A DNA stretch of 64,000 nt from Ceratotherium simum simum (GCF_000283155.1 NW_004454262.1:3280785-3344784), one strand, 5' to 3'; positions 12,040 through 24,044 are shown, counted from the first letter of the stretch. The notes: generated from the letters alone by a model not told the origin. Program-made: numbers and translations.

Positions 12040-14810
12040 GTGTGCAGCTTTCCCACCGTATGGGATAATCGGTGTGGCTTTGGTAGGTAGAAATGGCGAC
12101 TAGTCTTCAGGGGCCTGGGTTCTAGCACCCTGAGACACTGGTTGGTGTTGTGACTGTAGAAATCTTCACATAACCCTTCTGGGTTTTGGTCAGAGGAGAA
12201 GCAACCCTGAGTGACGTTTATGGACTCAGTGCTGATTTCGATACTCCATTGGTGAAGACAAAAGAGATCCAAGATATAGCCCTTGATGCTGAAGAGTTTA
12301 CACCATTGGCTGGATCCAATTGGGGGTCTTTGATCTCCTGATCAAAGGAAATGTAACATTTTCCTTATAAGAATAAGCTAAAATACTGCAGGAGATAGCA
12401 GTATAGAAAGTCTCTGTGTTCAGTGGTTTGGACTGAGGTTCTCATTTCAAAGATGAAGGAAAATCTCACTGCCTGGGGTTCGTAGAGGCACGAATCATGT
12501 CAGATGACCAAGACTTCTGGCTGAGGGTTTTTAAAGACAGTTTTAATCTGGTACAAAGAAATGTTAAAAAATGCATTGCCAACTTCACTACTTTCTTTTA
12601 CCATTTATCACTTTTATTACACACGAGCTACCTGTTTGTTGTAGAAAATTGTAAAATAGAGACAAGCAAATAAGACATAAATTAAAACTACCCCACCCCC
12701 GAGGTAACAAGGCCAACAGTTGGGTGTCTGTCCTCTTGTACTTCTCCCTGGTGATGCCTCTGTTAACAATAATAGGAGAACAGTATAGGTACTTTTGGGG
12801 CGAAGGTAATCCTTTTTATTCACTTTATTTTACTGCATTATATATAACTCATGCTTTCCATACCAATAAATTTTTTGTGCCTTCCTAAGCCTAATGGAAT
12901 TTGTCTTTCTTGATGACTCTTAGCATTATTATGAAAATCAATTAGTATAGTGTGCTCTGCCTGGCTGCCTGCCCCCGTCCCATCGTGACAGGGGGTTTAA
13001 AGATCTGGGTTGGGGAACTTAGCCCTCGCAGAACAACTGCACACAGAGCCACTCTGACTCGTGCCCTATTCCAAGCTCTTCTAACAGGGTCATGGTCACG
13101 TTCTCTCTTGCTTCAGTTCCTCCCCTGATACCTGCAAGGTGCTGTTCCTTCCAGTCTGGACCCTGCCTTGTTTTTCCCAGCCTCCCAAGGGAGCACGGCT
13201 CTGTCTCCTGGGCCTGGGATCTGGGGCTGGGGTCTGTTCCAGTCGCCTGCCTCACCCCGTCTCCTCTCCTGCCTTGGTTTCTCCTGCTGGCCCAGCCCTG
13301 GGGCTCCAGGCCAGTGCTGCCCTCTCAGCTACTGGATGACTTGCATCCTTTGCCCCTACCCCACGCAGACCCGGAGGGCTGTGCTCCCTGAGTTGTCTGT
13401 TTCTGTATCTTCCTGTCCCGATAGGCAGTGCCATTTTTCTCAGCTGTCCTCGGGCCTGCTTCTAAGAGCACCTCTTCCCTTCTTACTTGATACTTACAAT
13501 CTGCTGTGGCTTTTGCAACCAGATAGCCAATGTGGTTGGATCAGGGTGAGAGCTTAAGTGTCTTTTCTCTCCTCTAAAAAATGTGCGTGGTATTTTTGAC
13601 AAAGATTTTACAAATTTTATATTATTATTATTATTTTCTGCTTGTCTCTTGGTTTTCAACTATTTCAAAGAGTCAAGTTGCTGGATAGAGGAGTTTCCAG
13701 TAGGAGAGTTGTTACCCTGAAAAAATTTGTTTCTCTTACATTTCGCCTGAAATTACGTTGCTATTAGCTCAAGAGATTTCTTAAAGATATAAACAGGTTC
13801 TAGAAGAGTTTCTATAACTTTACTAAAGACATAAACTGGGTTAATAAATGAAAATCAGGAATCTAATCAACTGATTATGAGACTCCATTTCATAATTAGG
13901 TCATTTTTTTGTTTAAATTGGAACAGGAGCATGGTCCCCTGCAATCATGCAAATATCCTGAGGGAGAGAAACATTTACACATACAAATCAGTCTTTTGCA
14001 ACCCATAACAAAAGACTTTATTAGGGTTCTCTTGAAGGTAGCTTTGGATGGGCTGGTGAGAGGTGACTCAAGGTGAAAGACCATGTGTCTGGGGAGCAGA
14101 AAGAGAGAGGCCACTAAGTTCATGAAAATGGGAAGAGACAGGAGGTTGGATTGCTGATCACATTTTTCCTACATCACATACATGCTGTGGGCTCCCCCGT
14201 GGGTGGTCTCTCCCTTACCTGGGGGATGAGTAACTGAAGGCATGGAGCCTAGCCTCCCCCTGAATGTTACATGGCACTTTTCCGGGGGGCCACTGTGGAA
14301 ACTAGTGGTCTGAGTATGAGTTAGAACTTCTGGTGGACATGGCACCACGAAGCAGGATTTTGGGATCTGTTGTGAAATCTTTGTTACCAAAGACATTACT
14401 AAACATCACAGGGAAGTGAGCCCAAGAAAGGAAGACTTCTAGAGCAAAAGGGCAGGAGGCAGCACTTTAGCAACTTTTAATTGTTTTGCCTCTGTACAGA
14501 TAGTTATCACAGAAGCAGATAAATGCTAATATGATACTAAAAAATAGTTATGCAAAGAGGATTCAATTTATAATGAAGTGCTTTTTTGTGCCAGCATCTG
14601 GCATGCTCACACTTACAATGTTCTTACTTTACTATAGTTTAAAAATCTCCTGCAATTTGCAATACAAGCAGTACTGAGCTGAGAATAAAGGTATGAAACA
14701 CAGAGTCCTCTCCATGAGGTTAGCAGTGTGGTGTACATCAACAATATGGGAGATGCAAAAAGATTCCTGCGAAATATGACTTCATGCATGTGGTAATATT
14801 TACCATATAA
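12040..14810. other. Intronic stretch with a GC-rich central part
   Basis: 12600-12880 resembles a worn LINE piece, not assigned. 13040-13560 is GC- and pyrimidine-rich and has several overlapping open frames on both strands (up to 129 codons) without family features. 13610-13640 has a short ATT repeat. No gene is supported. Confidence 0.4.
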
Positions 14811-14814
14811 CATA

Positions 14815-14960
14815 GCATGTGTCAGATGGTTAACATCTCATTTAATTGAAAAATAGATTCTATTATCTTTGAAGTTCAATAACTTGTCCAAGGGGATGGG
14901 AGCAGCTGCGATTAGAACCTGGCTCTTACTCACTCCAGGGATTATGCTGCCTTCTTAGAG
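14815..14960 (-). repeat. MIR copy, reverse
   Basis: The order fits reversed MIR: 'catctcatttaatt', 'aataacttgtccaagg', then 'gattagaacctggctcttactc'. The classic 'gaggaaactgagg' core is eroded. Confidence 0.6.
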
Positions 14961-14964
14961 TATA

Positions 14965-15950
14965 ACAAATAAAAGAGAATTTTCTAGGCCAGGTTGATAC
15001 AGCCCAAATTAAACGGAGCTATGAAAATATTCAGTGGGAGCATCTATACTCCTCATGTGAATAATATGGCAATTTTTTCTGAGTTACCTATATTTCTTCA
15101 ATTGGGCTGGGATGAATAGATCATTTCTAAATAAAACAGGAGAGCATAAAAAAATGAAATGAATGGGTTGAATCCCACTGGAAGCAAGAAGAGTAAAATA
15201 CATTTCCCTGCTTGAAAGAAAACGATTCACCTATTTGAGGTTCCATAAACGCCCTCTTTCAGAAAGTCACACAGCTCTGTCTAGAAGGGCATTTTACCTC
15301 AAAATGACGAGGGCTTTCATTTTGAGAAGGAATATCCTCTCATGCACTGACCCAAGTGAACAGTTCGCTCTGAAGACCGGAGGAGTTCGTGTCAGTGATA
15401 TGGAGGGGAGGCAGGAGGAGAGAAACTGGCCCTGGGTTTCTTTTTGTTTAAAAAAATTTCAAAAAAGAAAACGAGAATGATAGTAACCATTGTGGGACAT
15501 AGAAGAACTTGTAAGCTGTCTGGTTCCACTGCAAGATTACAGGAACTGGGTAGAATTTTATCTGAAGAGCATTTAGTAATGGGTCATGCAAGAGAAAAAA
15601 ATAAACAATTTATATATGTTCCTTGACATCTAAGTTAGGGGAGTTGGAACTTATGGAAAGGAGCTGAAATGATGCTGAAAGGAAGTGGGTAAGGGGTGGA
15701 GAGGGGTGGTAGTTTGAGGACAGAAGGGGACAGCAGCAGCTAAGTGCCTACACGGACTTTCAAAATGCAATAGTGACTATAAGACCAAGGGCACGAAAGC
15801 AGGAGAGCGATTGCGGAGGAAGTGCAGGGTGGCGAAGGCCATGTTCACTCCAGGAGAGATTTTTAGTAGCTCCGATTCCGTATGAAAATCTGTGGTTCTA
15901 GCTCCGACTTTGGCCTACCTCCAGACAAATCCCAAAAGTCTGCTATGTGT
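14965..15950. other. Intronic stretch, nothing recognised
   Basis: Single-copy-looking, AT-rich, with short overlapping open frames of no recognisable content. Confidence 0.5.
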
Positions 15951-15954
15951 TTCC

Positions 15955-16225
15955 ACGTGATGATGCTCAGCACCTCAAACTCAGCTTGTTCAGCGTCCTC
16001 CCTCCACAGCCCCTCCGCCCTAATTCCGGGTCATTCTTCCCTGGCTCCTCTCTCTCCTCACTTTTAAGGTTCAATCAATGACTAAATCTATTCATTTTGA
16101 CTTTGAAGATCTGTCCACTTCTCCTCCTTTCCACTGCTGTGGCCTAGTTAAGGTCCCCATCTCTTCTCATTTGGACGATAGCAAGATCACCCTCTTTGAT
16201 CAGCCTCTAGTATTTTCCATGGTGA
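15955..16225 (+). repeat. L2 LINE fragment (ORF2 3' part), forward
   Basis: The segment includes 'ctcaaactcagcttgttcagc', 'gatctgtccacttctcctcc', 'ttccactgctgtggcctag' and 'catttggacgatagcaagatcaccct'. This is the order of the L2 region encoding the end of the reverse transcriptase. It is badly decayed. Confidence 0.55.
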
Positions 16226-16487
16226 ATTAATCTTCCCCACAGGAGGAAATCTTGAATAACTATGTAATTCAGTCACAATATGAACACCAGACATTTCTGT
16301 GCTCACATTAATTGCCAAGAATGTTTTATTTAGTCTTTCAAATTATCAGAAATAATCTAACAAGGATCTTACACTGGTCCTTCTAGAATTTGAAGAGTTT
16401 CTGCCACTTTTGAATGACCCATGTTGCAAGAATGATAAACCACATTTCCTTGGATAAATGTCACGATGTTGGAGAAAGAAGGGGTCT

Positions 16488-16615
16488 TACAGATGAAGAA
16501 GGGAGGGAGGGGCTCATTTTTAAGAAGTGGAAACTGAGGCTCAGTGATGGCAACAGATTTACAGGGCACAGGGTGAGAGGTAGAATCAGGACTTGCTTGA
16601 ACTCTGTCTTCTGGC
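16488..16615 (-). repeat. MIR copy, reverse
   Basis: 'cttacagatgaagaa…gtggaaactgaggctcagtgatgg', followed by 'gaatcaggacttgcttgaactctg', is a reversed MIR core and 5' part. Confidence 0.7.
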
Positions 16616-16632
16616 TCTTTGGGCTTATGCAC

Positions 16633-16690
16633 TTCCATGCTACACCATGTTACATCACGCCATGTCATGCCGCACCATGGCACATCATGG
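16633..16690. repeat. Short CATG-rich degenerate tandem array
   Basis: CATG and its relatives CATC and CACG recur every 5-10 bases (ccatgctacaccatgttaca and similar). This is a degenerate array built on (C)CATGYNRCA-like units. It lies inside the longest open frame of the window (16369-16965, minus), which is otherwise made of MIR and unique sequence and is not called a gene. Confidence 0.6.
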
Positions 16691-16965
16691 CAGCAACATG
16701 AACCGATCATTGCCCAAGTTTCAGGAAGGTTGGCTTGGTCTGTAGGACGGGTTGGGAGGGACCTTGGGGAAGCATGGACACAAGGAGACTGGGAAGAAGG
16801 CCAGAAGCTATTACCTCCTAAACGTAACCTAGGATGGTGGCAGTGGGGACAGAGAGAAAGAAATGAATTCGAGAAAGAGAATATGACTCTGCACCCATAA
16901 ACCCCTGTTTTTGTTCGAAGATGTTCCTGGGACAGAGACTGTCTCTTGAAACATGTTATCATCAT

Positions 16966-17630
16966 TCTAAGAGGTGGATTGTCTCCAAGGTAGCAGTGAG
17001 TAAGTCACTCATGAGATGCCTGCAAATCTGGGTCAGAGGATGGCTCCGTGCATTTACTGTATCCTTGGACCAATTAGTGGCACAAAACATCTTGAGGGAT
17101 GCAGCTTCCTTGAGGGACGTATCGCTGGCAGAAATTTAGCCAAGAGATCCCTCTAAGCAAGAGGGAGAAGGAAGAGCTTGTGGAGAAGGAAAAGTCCCTC
17201 TCCTAAACCAGCTCTTCGTAGAGGCACTTACCTTTCACAGCTTTAATGCAGGTTATTAAAAGCTTAACTAATTTTATAAGTTACTCAGGATTTTGTGTTT
17301 TGCTTTCTTTTTTACAAGTCTCCACCTTTCTACTAAGCCCTCCTCCCCAGTCTACCCCTAGTTCTTCGGGGAATTGCTGGGGTCACACCCACATTTTTTA
17401 GGTCCTGAAGCTGTCTTTAGACACACATGGCAATGCAAGTATATTTGCCTCAAGGCTGATGCAGCAAGGCGGGGCAGGCAGCTGGTTACTGACATTTGAA
17501 CCATAAATTGGAGCCATTAAACGAAGCCCTGAAATCCCCTCCTGTAAAGCTGCTGATACATGTGCCTGGGCGAATCACGGAGACATGGGCCCAGGAAGAG
17601 AATCCTTGAACTGGTCTCTTAAGTATGGCT
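16966..17630. other. Intronic stretch, nothing recognised
   Basis: Single-copy-looking sequence with no clear repeat, RNA or coding signal. Confidence 0.5.
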
Positions 17631-17635
17631 AACAT

Positions 17636-17905
17636 TTCAATTTACTAATAAAAGCGTATATTTTATATATAAATATGTAAGTATATATCTATTTATATAT
17701 AATTAAACGAATATATTTATATATAACATATAACTATAAATATATTTATATATAATTAAAAATGTAAGTACATATATACACACTAAATATACTAAATATT
17801 GAATATATAAGTATAAAAATACTAGATAAATATTAAACTATACTAATATTAAAATAGACTAAAATGTTATTAAAATAAAAAAATAAAAAATGTTAAAAAT
17901 AGATA
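17636..17905. repeat. AT-rich low-complexity block (TATATTTA-like repeats)
   Basis: About 270 bp consist almost wholly of A and T, with recurring tatatttatatataa and ctaaatatt units and long poly-(A/T) stretches. Such blocks are typical of decayed microsatellites and can act as unwinding or matrix-attachment DNA; that role is only an inference. Confidence 0.8.
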
Positions 17906-18164
17906 ATAAAGCCATGTCCACTATAGATAATCATATTTAAAATGTCATTTTGAGTTCTGTGTATTTATCCTAGGAACTGAAGGCTTCCAGTACTGCAGCT
18001 ATTTGAAATAGCAAATAATACTCAACTGGATCATAAATTGAGAGTTGGAAGAGTGCTCAGAGATCATCTCCTTACTGGGCACGTGTTGCCTTAGGTATGC
18101 TTCTTAAACGCCCTGGCTCTTACTCTCCTAACCTGAGGAACAAGGGCACTTGAGGATGTTATCC

Positions 18165-18345
18165 AGGTACAGGCTCCAGGCGAGACCGAGCGCTCTCAGC
18201 AGAAAGCTTGGCACGGAGCTGGTGGCAGAGCGAGCACTGAAATGCCCACCCCGAGCCCCCGAGCCCACGGGGCTTCTCTCGTCCGGCACTCGCTAGCCTA
18301 TGTGCCCCCTCCTTTGCGCCTCCTCCTGCGGATTCCCTCTCGACC
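18165..18345. other. Small CpG-richer patch
   Basis: Within AT-rich surroundings, this interval has a cluster of CpGs (gcgagaccgagcgctctc; cgtccggcactcgctagcc; ctcgaccacc) and high GC. It is too short for a typical CpG island, and no exon or promoter motif is evident. Confidence 0.45.
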
Positions 18346-18619
18346 ACCCACCCCCCCAACACTCAGGTCGTGTGTTCGCTTTAATGCTTAGCTTTAGTCC
18401 TCCCTGTTGTACCTCCGGGAAGGTTCAGGCAGAACGAAAGAAGCTTTCAGGCCCACACCACCTCTCTCTTCATCTGCCGTCCTGAGGTGGGCATCCCACG
18501 GCACCTTTCTATGGCACATGCCACTGAGTGGATTAATAGTGGAGTCCTGCATGATGCCATAAGGCAAATTAATCACCAATTTACAATATACTTAAAAGGG
18601 ACAGAATTGAGTTAATAAT

Positions 18620-18835
18620 ACAAGCTACAGTTTATTGAGGGCACACAGCAGGAATCGTGCTAAGTGGATTTTTTTCTCCTTCAAACGAAAAAGCCTTGTG
18701 AGGTAGGTACTATTATAGCCCTATTTTACAGATGAGGAAACTGAGGTTCAGAGAGTTTAAGGAGCTTGCCCAAGGTCATACAGCTGGTGAGTGGTAGAGT
18801 AAGATTTAAATTCACTATATTCACGATGCTCTACT
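18620..18835 (-). repeat. MIR copy, reverse, well preserved
   Basis: The near-complete reversed MIR order is visible: 'agtttattgagggcacac', 'gtgaggtaggtactattata', 'cagatgaggaaactgaggtt', then 'gcccaaggtcatacagctgg'. The left end of the 190-codon open frame at 18757-19329 (minus) falls in this repeat, so that frame is taken as chance. Confidence 0.92.
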
Positions 18836-18839
18836 GCCT

Positions 18840-21560
18840 GCCTGAAAGGGGGCAGGGATAGAGTTTGAGGTCGGGGGACAGGAGCTGCAAAACATCCCCC
18901 CTCCCAATAAATTACACTCTCTGCCATAGTGTTTCTGGGGGATGAATCCTGCCCTGAACATTTAGACAAAGGACAGCTCAGTATATGTCTCTTGGGATTA
19001 AGTGTCTCCTTTAGGGCTAATCGCTTCTCTTGGGGAATGTGTGGGGGGGCTGTATTAAATTTTATCATCTGCACTCCCTCCCAGGGAGTTCTTACATTAC
19101 CACAGTTACACAGAAACCTTAAATATCTGAAAAAATCAAGGAGGAAGCACTGGCCTTGGCCAGAGAGCTCATTTATCCTGTCATCCGGGCAAAGGGAAAG
19201 GTGAGTGGTGAGCAAGAGGCCAGGTAGAAGTAAGCAGAAAGGAGCACCATTCAGCTGGCGCACAGGGGAGTCCCACTGGAAGGTCCAGAAGGCTGGGGGT
19301 ACTCCAAGGCACCAGAGACTCGGGGGCACGGCCTAAACGAAGGTTGAGACTCCCCACCCTCATGCTCATCACCTGAGTAAGGACTGGAGAGTAAATGAAA
19401 ATAGCCATCCCCAGGAGAGAAATACTTATTCATTTAATGGCGGAAACAAAATGCCATCTCTGTTGTGATAACAAAAGGTTGAAAGTGCATTACTGTCGTT
19501 TCTCAACACCCTTGTGGTCTGGCTCCCGGGTCAGATGGAGCAACAGTCCATGTAATCCCCTGAATGGAAAAAAATTAGGCTCCAAGTGCCAAATGGATGC
19601 CCACAACATAATATCAGGTAAAACAAGCACATTCTTTCTTCCCCCCCTTCCCAAACCTCCCCAAATGTTAGAGAAATAGAGAGAAATTCCAGTCATTTCT
19701 CATTACTGTGAAGGTCAGCCTGGCTGGGAAAATTGTTTCTGCTTTACAATTCCCCAAACTGTAGAAAGCAGTTAGACTTCTGGACAAAAACTAATGTTGC
19801 ATTCAAAGGGAAAAGAGGCTGAGATGGCATTGCTGCAGTAATAAGAGAATTTTTTACTCTTTCCACTTCCCTGTGAACCTAATCAACTGTGACATGAGAA
19901 AATATACTGGGCTCACCCAGCCAGAATCTGACTGCCACCTGAAAATGTCCTCAATATTCCACTGTTTGGGACTTTACAATGATCCTTCCGACATCAATTT
20001 TGTGCATGTACATCAAAATGCCATTAGAAATGCCTGCACGCTCCTCTGTTCACAGGCCTGCCCTGGGCCTCCCGTCAGAGTCTCCCCGTAAAGGCCCTCG
20101 TCATTGACTAATGGTCCCTTTCTGTCACTCATTGGAAAGCTTTTGCTTATATGGAAAGTGTCTAGGGGACAAAAGGGAACCTAAGGATTTCTCTGCTGAC
20201 CTCTCCCCAAAAGCACTTTTGAAAATCATCAGATAGGGACTTTAAGGATCTGAGGGGATTTAAGAATCTACCTTAAACCCTTGATTAGCATTCGTTGACT
20301 TATTGAGCTCCAAGGCTTTCCTCCAGACCCAGAGAGCTGGTCAGCATCCCAGTGCAGATTGGAGTTCAAGAAAAAGTGAACCCAAATGCGTTTGTGTACA
20401 GGGGCTGCCTGCACCATCCCAGCAGCTGTCGGACGCTGTGCCTCATCAGCCCAGCGCAGTTGGATAGGCACACGGATTGTCTTCACTCCATTCTCCGCCA
20501 CGTCACACGCGTGTGCATGCTTTCTGGGCTCATCCACAGACACACATACATGCATAAATGATGTGCAGCGGTTTTTGACAAGTGCTTGGCATATATAATG
20601 AAATTCTTGATGACAGTTTTATTATTTCTCAGTTATGTAAAGTTGAACAAATCTGATGTGACTCCTCACAGTGGCATTATCATCTTTTCCCTTTGCCCTA
20701 ATATTTACAGGAAATATTACAAGTGTTTGACATATAAATTCAGCATTTGACTGACTTTAATAACCATGTGATCAATAAGAAGTGATATTTTTACAGTCCA
20801 AGTTCAATATTTAAAGGGTCATGGGTGGCAAATCTTCATCAAAGCAATAAGGCTAGATCTTTTTATTTTTCAGAATCCATTTTTTTTTTTAAATCTTCTC
20901 TTTGGAATGAGTACAATTAAGGGTTAAGATCTATAAAAAGCTAGCCACGTTACAAAGGTGTGGGCATTAGAGGGGCACAGACATAGATACATTTGCTTTC
21001 TCAGTAGTTTGATTTTTGGATCCTAAGAAGAAATTCAACATGATGAACAGAGATAGAAACTGGATAGAAAATCAATGAATGTAAATCTGGGAGCTTATTC
21101 TTTATTCAATAAGGACACCAATTTCCAGCCTCTTTGTAAAATTATTGCTTCTTCATTAAACTTAAAGTTAGCTAAGACTAGGTAGGCAGGTCTCCATCTC
21201 CTGTGTGCTGGGTTCTGAATCATTTCTGAAGGTAAGTACCAAAATTCTTCTACACCCCTTACCCCCCAGCCCATACTCCTCTTAGGCTGTAGGGTCTTCA
21301 GAGTAAAAGAAACACAAATACTCTTGATGCTTGGGCTGCAACACAAGACCAGGACTCTGGGTACTTGGAATACACGAGTACATCCCCCATTTGAGTTGCT
21401 AGTAGAGTTGGTCTGTCTCAGAGGTCAATCGATCAGTTTTCTAGCAGCACACCCACCCTGTGGAAACCACTCAGTGTCCTGGCATGGTAAGGATTTATCT
21501 CCCGTCTTCTTGGTGCTCCTCGCTCTTCTTCCACCTTCTATCATTAGCATGGCCGCCATC
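18840..21560. other. Intronic stretch, nothing recognised
   Basis: Mostly single-copy-looking sequence with several unrelated short open frames. 20355-20545 is somewhat CpG-richer and open in two plus-strand frames and one minus-strand frame, without recognisable protein content. Confidence 0.45.
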
Positions 21561-21564
21561 ATCA

Positions 21565-21825
21565 TCGCATATGAGACTTATATAGCACTCACTATGTACC
21601 AGGCATTTTTATAAGAACTTCACAGATACGAACTAATTTAATCTCCATAGGAGACTATGAAGTTGACACTTTTATTTTCATTTTAAAAAGGAGAAAACTG
21701 AAGCATAGAAGAGCTAAACAACATGCCTAAGATCATGCAACTACTAAGTGAGAGAATCAGAATTCTAACCCAAGCAGTCAGGCTTCAGCCTTCTCTCCTA
21801 ATCATGCACTATATTGACTCTAATT
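21565..21825 (-). repeat. MIR copy, reverse
   Basis: 'gcactcactatgtaccaggc', 'gaactaatttaatctccata', 'ggagaaaactgaagcataga' and 'catgcctaagatcatgcaac' appear in the order of a reversed full-length MIR. Confidence 0.85.
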
Positions 21826-21879
21826 CTCTTTATTGTTAGGAGGCATTACTATTATTATCATCATTAAGATTTTATTCTA

Positions 21880-22041
21880 TAGCAAAGGTTGGCAAACTAT
21901 TGCTCACAGGCCAAGTATGGCTTACAGTTTGTTTTTTATGGCCCATGAGCTAAGAATAGTTTTTACAGATGAACATTTGCAATTGATTTGATGATGAGGA
22001 CCGCCAATTTTGAACTCCGATTGTGTGAAATGTTATCCCTC
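21880..22041. mobile_element. hAT (MER3-like) DNA transposon, left part
   Basis: It begins 'caaaggttggcaaactattg' with 'ctcacaggccaagtatggct', the start of a nonautonomous hAT element of MER3 type. It breaks off where another repeat begins at 22042 and resumes at about 22595. Confidence 0.7.
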
Positions 22042-22454
22042 TGTGATGGCTAATTTCGTGTGTCAACTTGATTAGCCCATGAGGTGCCCAGATATTTGGT
22101 CAAACATTATTTTGGATGTTTCTGTGAGGGTGTTATTAGATGAGATTTACATTTAAATCAGTGGACTTTGAGTAAAGCAGATTTCTCTCCATAATGTGGG
22201 TGGGGCTCATCCAATCAGTTGAAGGCCTGAATAGAACAAAAGACTGCCCTTCCCCTGAGTAAGAGGGAATTCTCTTGCCTGTTGACCTTTGGACTTGATC
22301 CGGGACGTCATTGGCTCTGCAGATTTTGGACTTGCCAGCCTCCATAGTCACATGAGCCAACTTCTTATAATAAATGTCTTTTATTTTTCTCTCTCTCTCT
22401 CTCTCTCAAAACAGCCTATCGGTCCTGTTTCTCTGGACATCCCTGACTATTACA
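22042..22454 (+). repeat. Interspersed repeat (TGTGATGGCTAA…TGACTATTACA), copy A
   Basis: This is a common mammalian repeat recognised by 'gtgtcaacttgattagccca', 'gtgcccagatatttggtcaa', 'catccaatcagttgaaggcc' and 'agcctccatagtcacatgag'. I am not certain of its formal family name. A (TC)n run at 22391-22409 lies in its 3' part. It sits inside the hAT element. Confidence 0.8.
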
Positions 22455-22594
22455 TCCCCCCCAAAAGAATTCCATTCTTCTCATTAGTAATCTGTATTAC
22501 AAAAAATTCTACTCAGTTACTATTATTGTATTTTGAATTTCATCAGTACAAAAGTTGTGAAAATTTATTTTCCCTGATTATATAAGTATAGAAA

Positions 22595-22682
22595 GAATAT
22601 CCTCCATTTTGCATCAACTCACAAAGCCTCAAATATATACTATTTGGCCCTTTACATAAAATGTTTGCCAACTCCTGCACTA
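22595..22682. mobile_element. hAT (MER3-like) DNA transposon, right part
   Basis: 'aactcacaaagcctcaaata', 'atactatttggccctttaca' and the terminal 'atgtttgccaactcctgc' complete the element begun at 21880. The end is the inverted repeat of its start. 22455-22594 between the inserted repeat and this part was not assigned. Confidence 0.7.
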
Positions 22683-23139
22683 TAGCAATGAGCCTGTGAT
22701 TGAATCTAAACCAGTGAGTTAGTTTGATCAATTGTCCACCTCGATTATTTGGCAGAATTATTAATGGGGTCAAATGACAAGAAGGTAACCACAGAGTGTC
22801 CACACAACTCTCCCCTTGGGTGGTGTTGGGGAAAGCCACAGAACTGGCTCAAGGGGAAAAGCTGTAGAGGTGACATGATAACTGGTGAGCTGGCTCTGAG
22901 TAGAGCAGTGAGGGGTGAAAGAGAGGCCCTCCAAAGCTCTGGATCTGGGTTCCTCCCAGACTGAACTCTGAGAACCACTCTCCAGAGTCTGGTTTCTTTT
23001 GCCACAGGAACATCCTTGATCCCATCGACTTTAGGGGTAAGCAGTCTTCATTCTACCCACTGCACAGGTCCATACTCTGCAGGGGAGAATTGCGTCCCTT
23101 TTGTCTTTCTGGAAATTCATATAATCTATGAGAAGGGGA

Positions 23140-23201
23140 CAGTATTAGTCAGGGTTCTCCAGAAAAATGGAACCAATAGGATATGTGTGTATATATATGT
23201 A

Positions 23202-23249
<48 letters not shown>

Positions 23250-23616
23250 TAGAGAGAGAGAGAGACAGAGAGATTTATTTTAAGGAATTGGTTCATGCGA
23301 ATACGGAGGCTGCCAAGTCCAAAATTTGCAGGGTGGGCTGGCAGGCTGGACACCCAGGGAAGAGCTGGGTTGAAGTTCAGATCTGAAGGCTGTCTGCTGC
23401 AGAATTCCCTCTTGATCAGAAGAGGTCAGCCTTTTCTTCTATTCAGGCCTTCAACTGATTGGATGTGGTCCACCCACATTGTGGAGGGCAAACTGCTTTA
23501 CTGATTTAAACGTAAATATCCTCCAAAAAACATCTCCCAGAAACATCCACAACAGTGTTTGATCACATATCTGGACACCATGGCTCAGTCAAGTAGACAC
23601 GAAATTAACCATTACA
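23140..23616 (-). repeat. Same interspersed repeat, copy B, inverted
   Basis: It is the reverse complement of the copy A family: 'attagtcagggttctccaga' at the left, 'ttcaactgattggatgtggt' in the middle and 'aattaaccattaca' at the right. Its A/T-rich tail has expanded into a (TA)n microsatellite. Confidence 0.8.
23198..23250. repeat. (TA)n / (CA)n microsatellite
   Basis: More than twenty consecutive TA dinucleotides are followed by a short (AC)n run and, at 23252-23275, a (GA)n run, all inside repeat copy B. The tract is likely length-polymorphic. Confidence 0.95.
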
Positions 23617-23769
23617 GGGACTAATTTAGGAGGGAGGGAGAGTGGTGGGGAGGAGGCACAATTGACCAAGGCTGTGTTCCCATTTGCAGCAAAATAGAGA
23701 TCATCCAAGTGAGTAACTGCTAGTGATTCAGGAAAACTACAAACATTGAGGAACAGGCTTACTATGTCT

Positions 23770-23985
23770 TCCTCTGGCTCTTCGTGTCCATCTAAATTCT
23801 ACCAGAACTTTAGAGCCTTGCTCAAGTTCCACCACCTCCAGGAAGTCTTCTCAGATATCCCAGATCTCAGCAGGCTCCTCTTTGGGTCTCTGAGAGCATT
23901 TGCTGTCTGCCCACATAGTTTGATCCTTCATTAGTTTCTCTTATACTGCACATTAGTCTTGCCTTCCGGGAACATCATTATAATC
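23770..23985 (+). repeat. L2 LINE 3' fragment, forward
   Basis: 'ctcaagttccaccacctcca', 'ggaagtcttctcagatatcc' and 'tcattagtttctcttatact' match the L2 3' untranslated order (a 'caggaggccttcc…gacca' type module). Old copy. Confidence 0.5.
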
Positions 23986-24044
23986 TATATTGACAATAAT
24001 GACCTAAAGTCATCAGGAAGTTGCAGTTATGTTCCCTTTCATCT

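Noticed and set aside
13092..13557. Cluster of open frames on both strands
   Set aside because: Several overlapping frames of similar length in a stop-poor, GC- and pyrimidine-rich stretch; no consistent coding frame.
16369..16965. Longest open frame in the window (198 codons, minus)
   Set aside because: It is composed of MIR, a CATG-rich array and unique DNA, with no domain, no biased codon use and an opposing frame on the plus strand.
18757..19329. 190-codon open frame, minus
   Set aside because: One end lies in a MIR and the product has no recognisable family features; no splice evidence.
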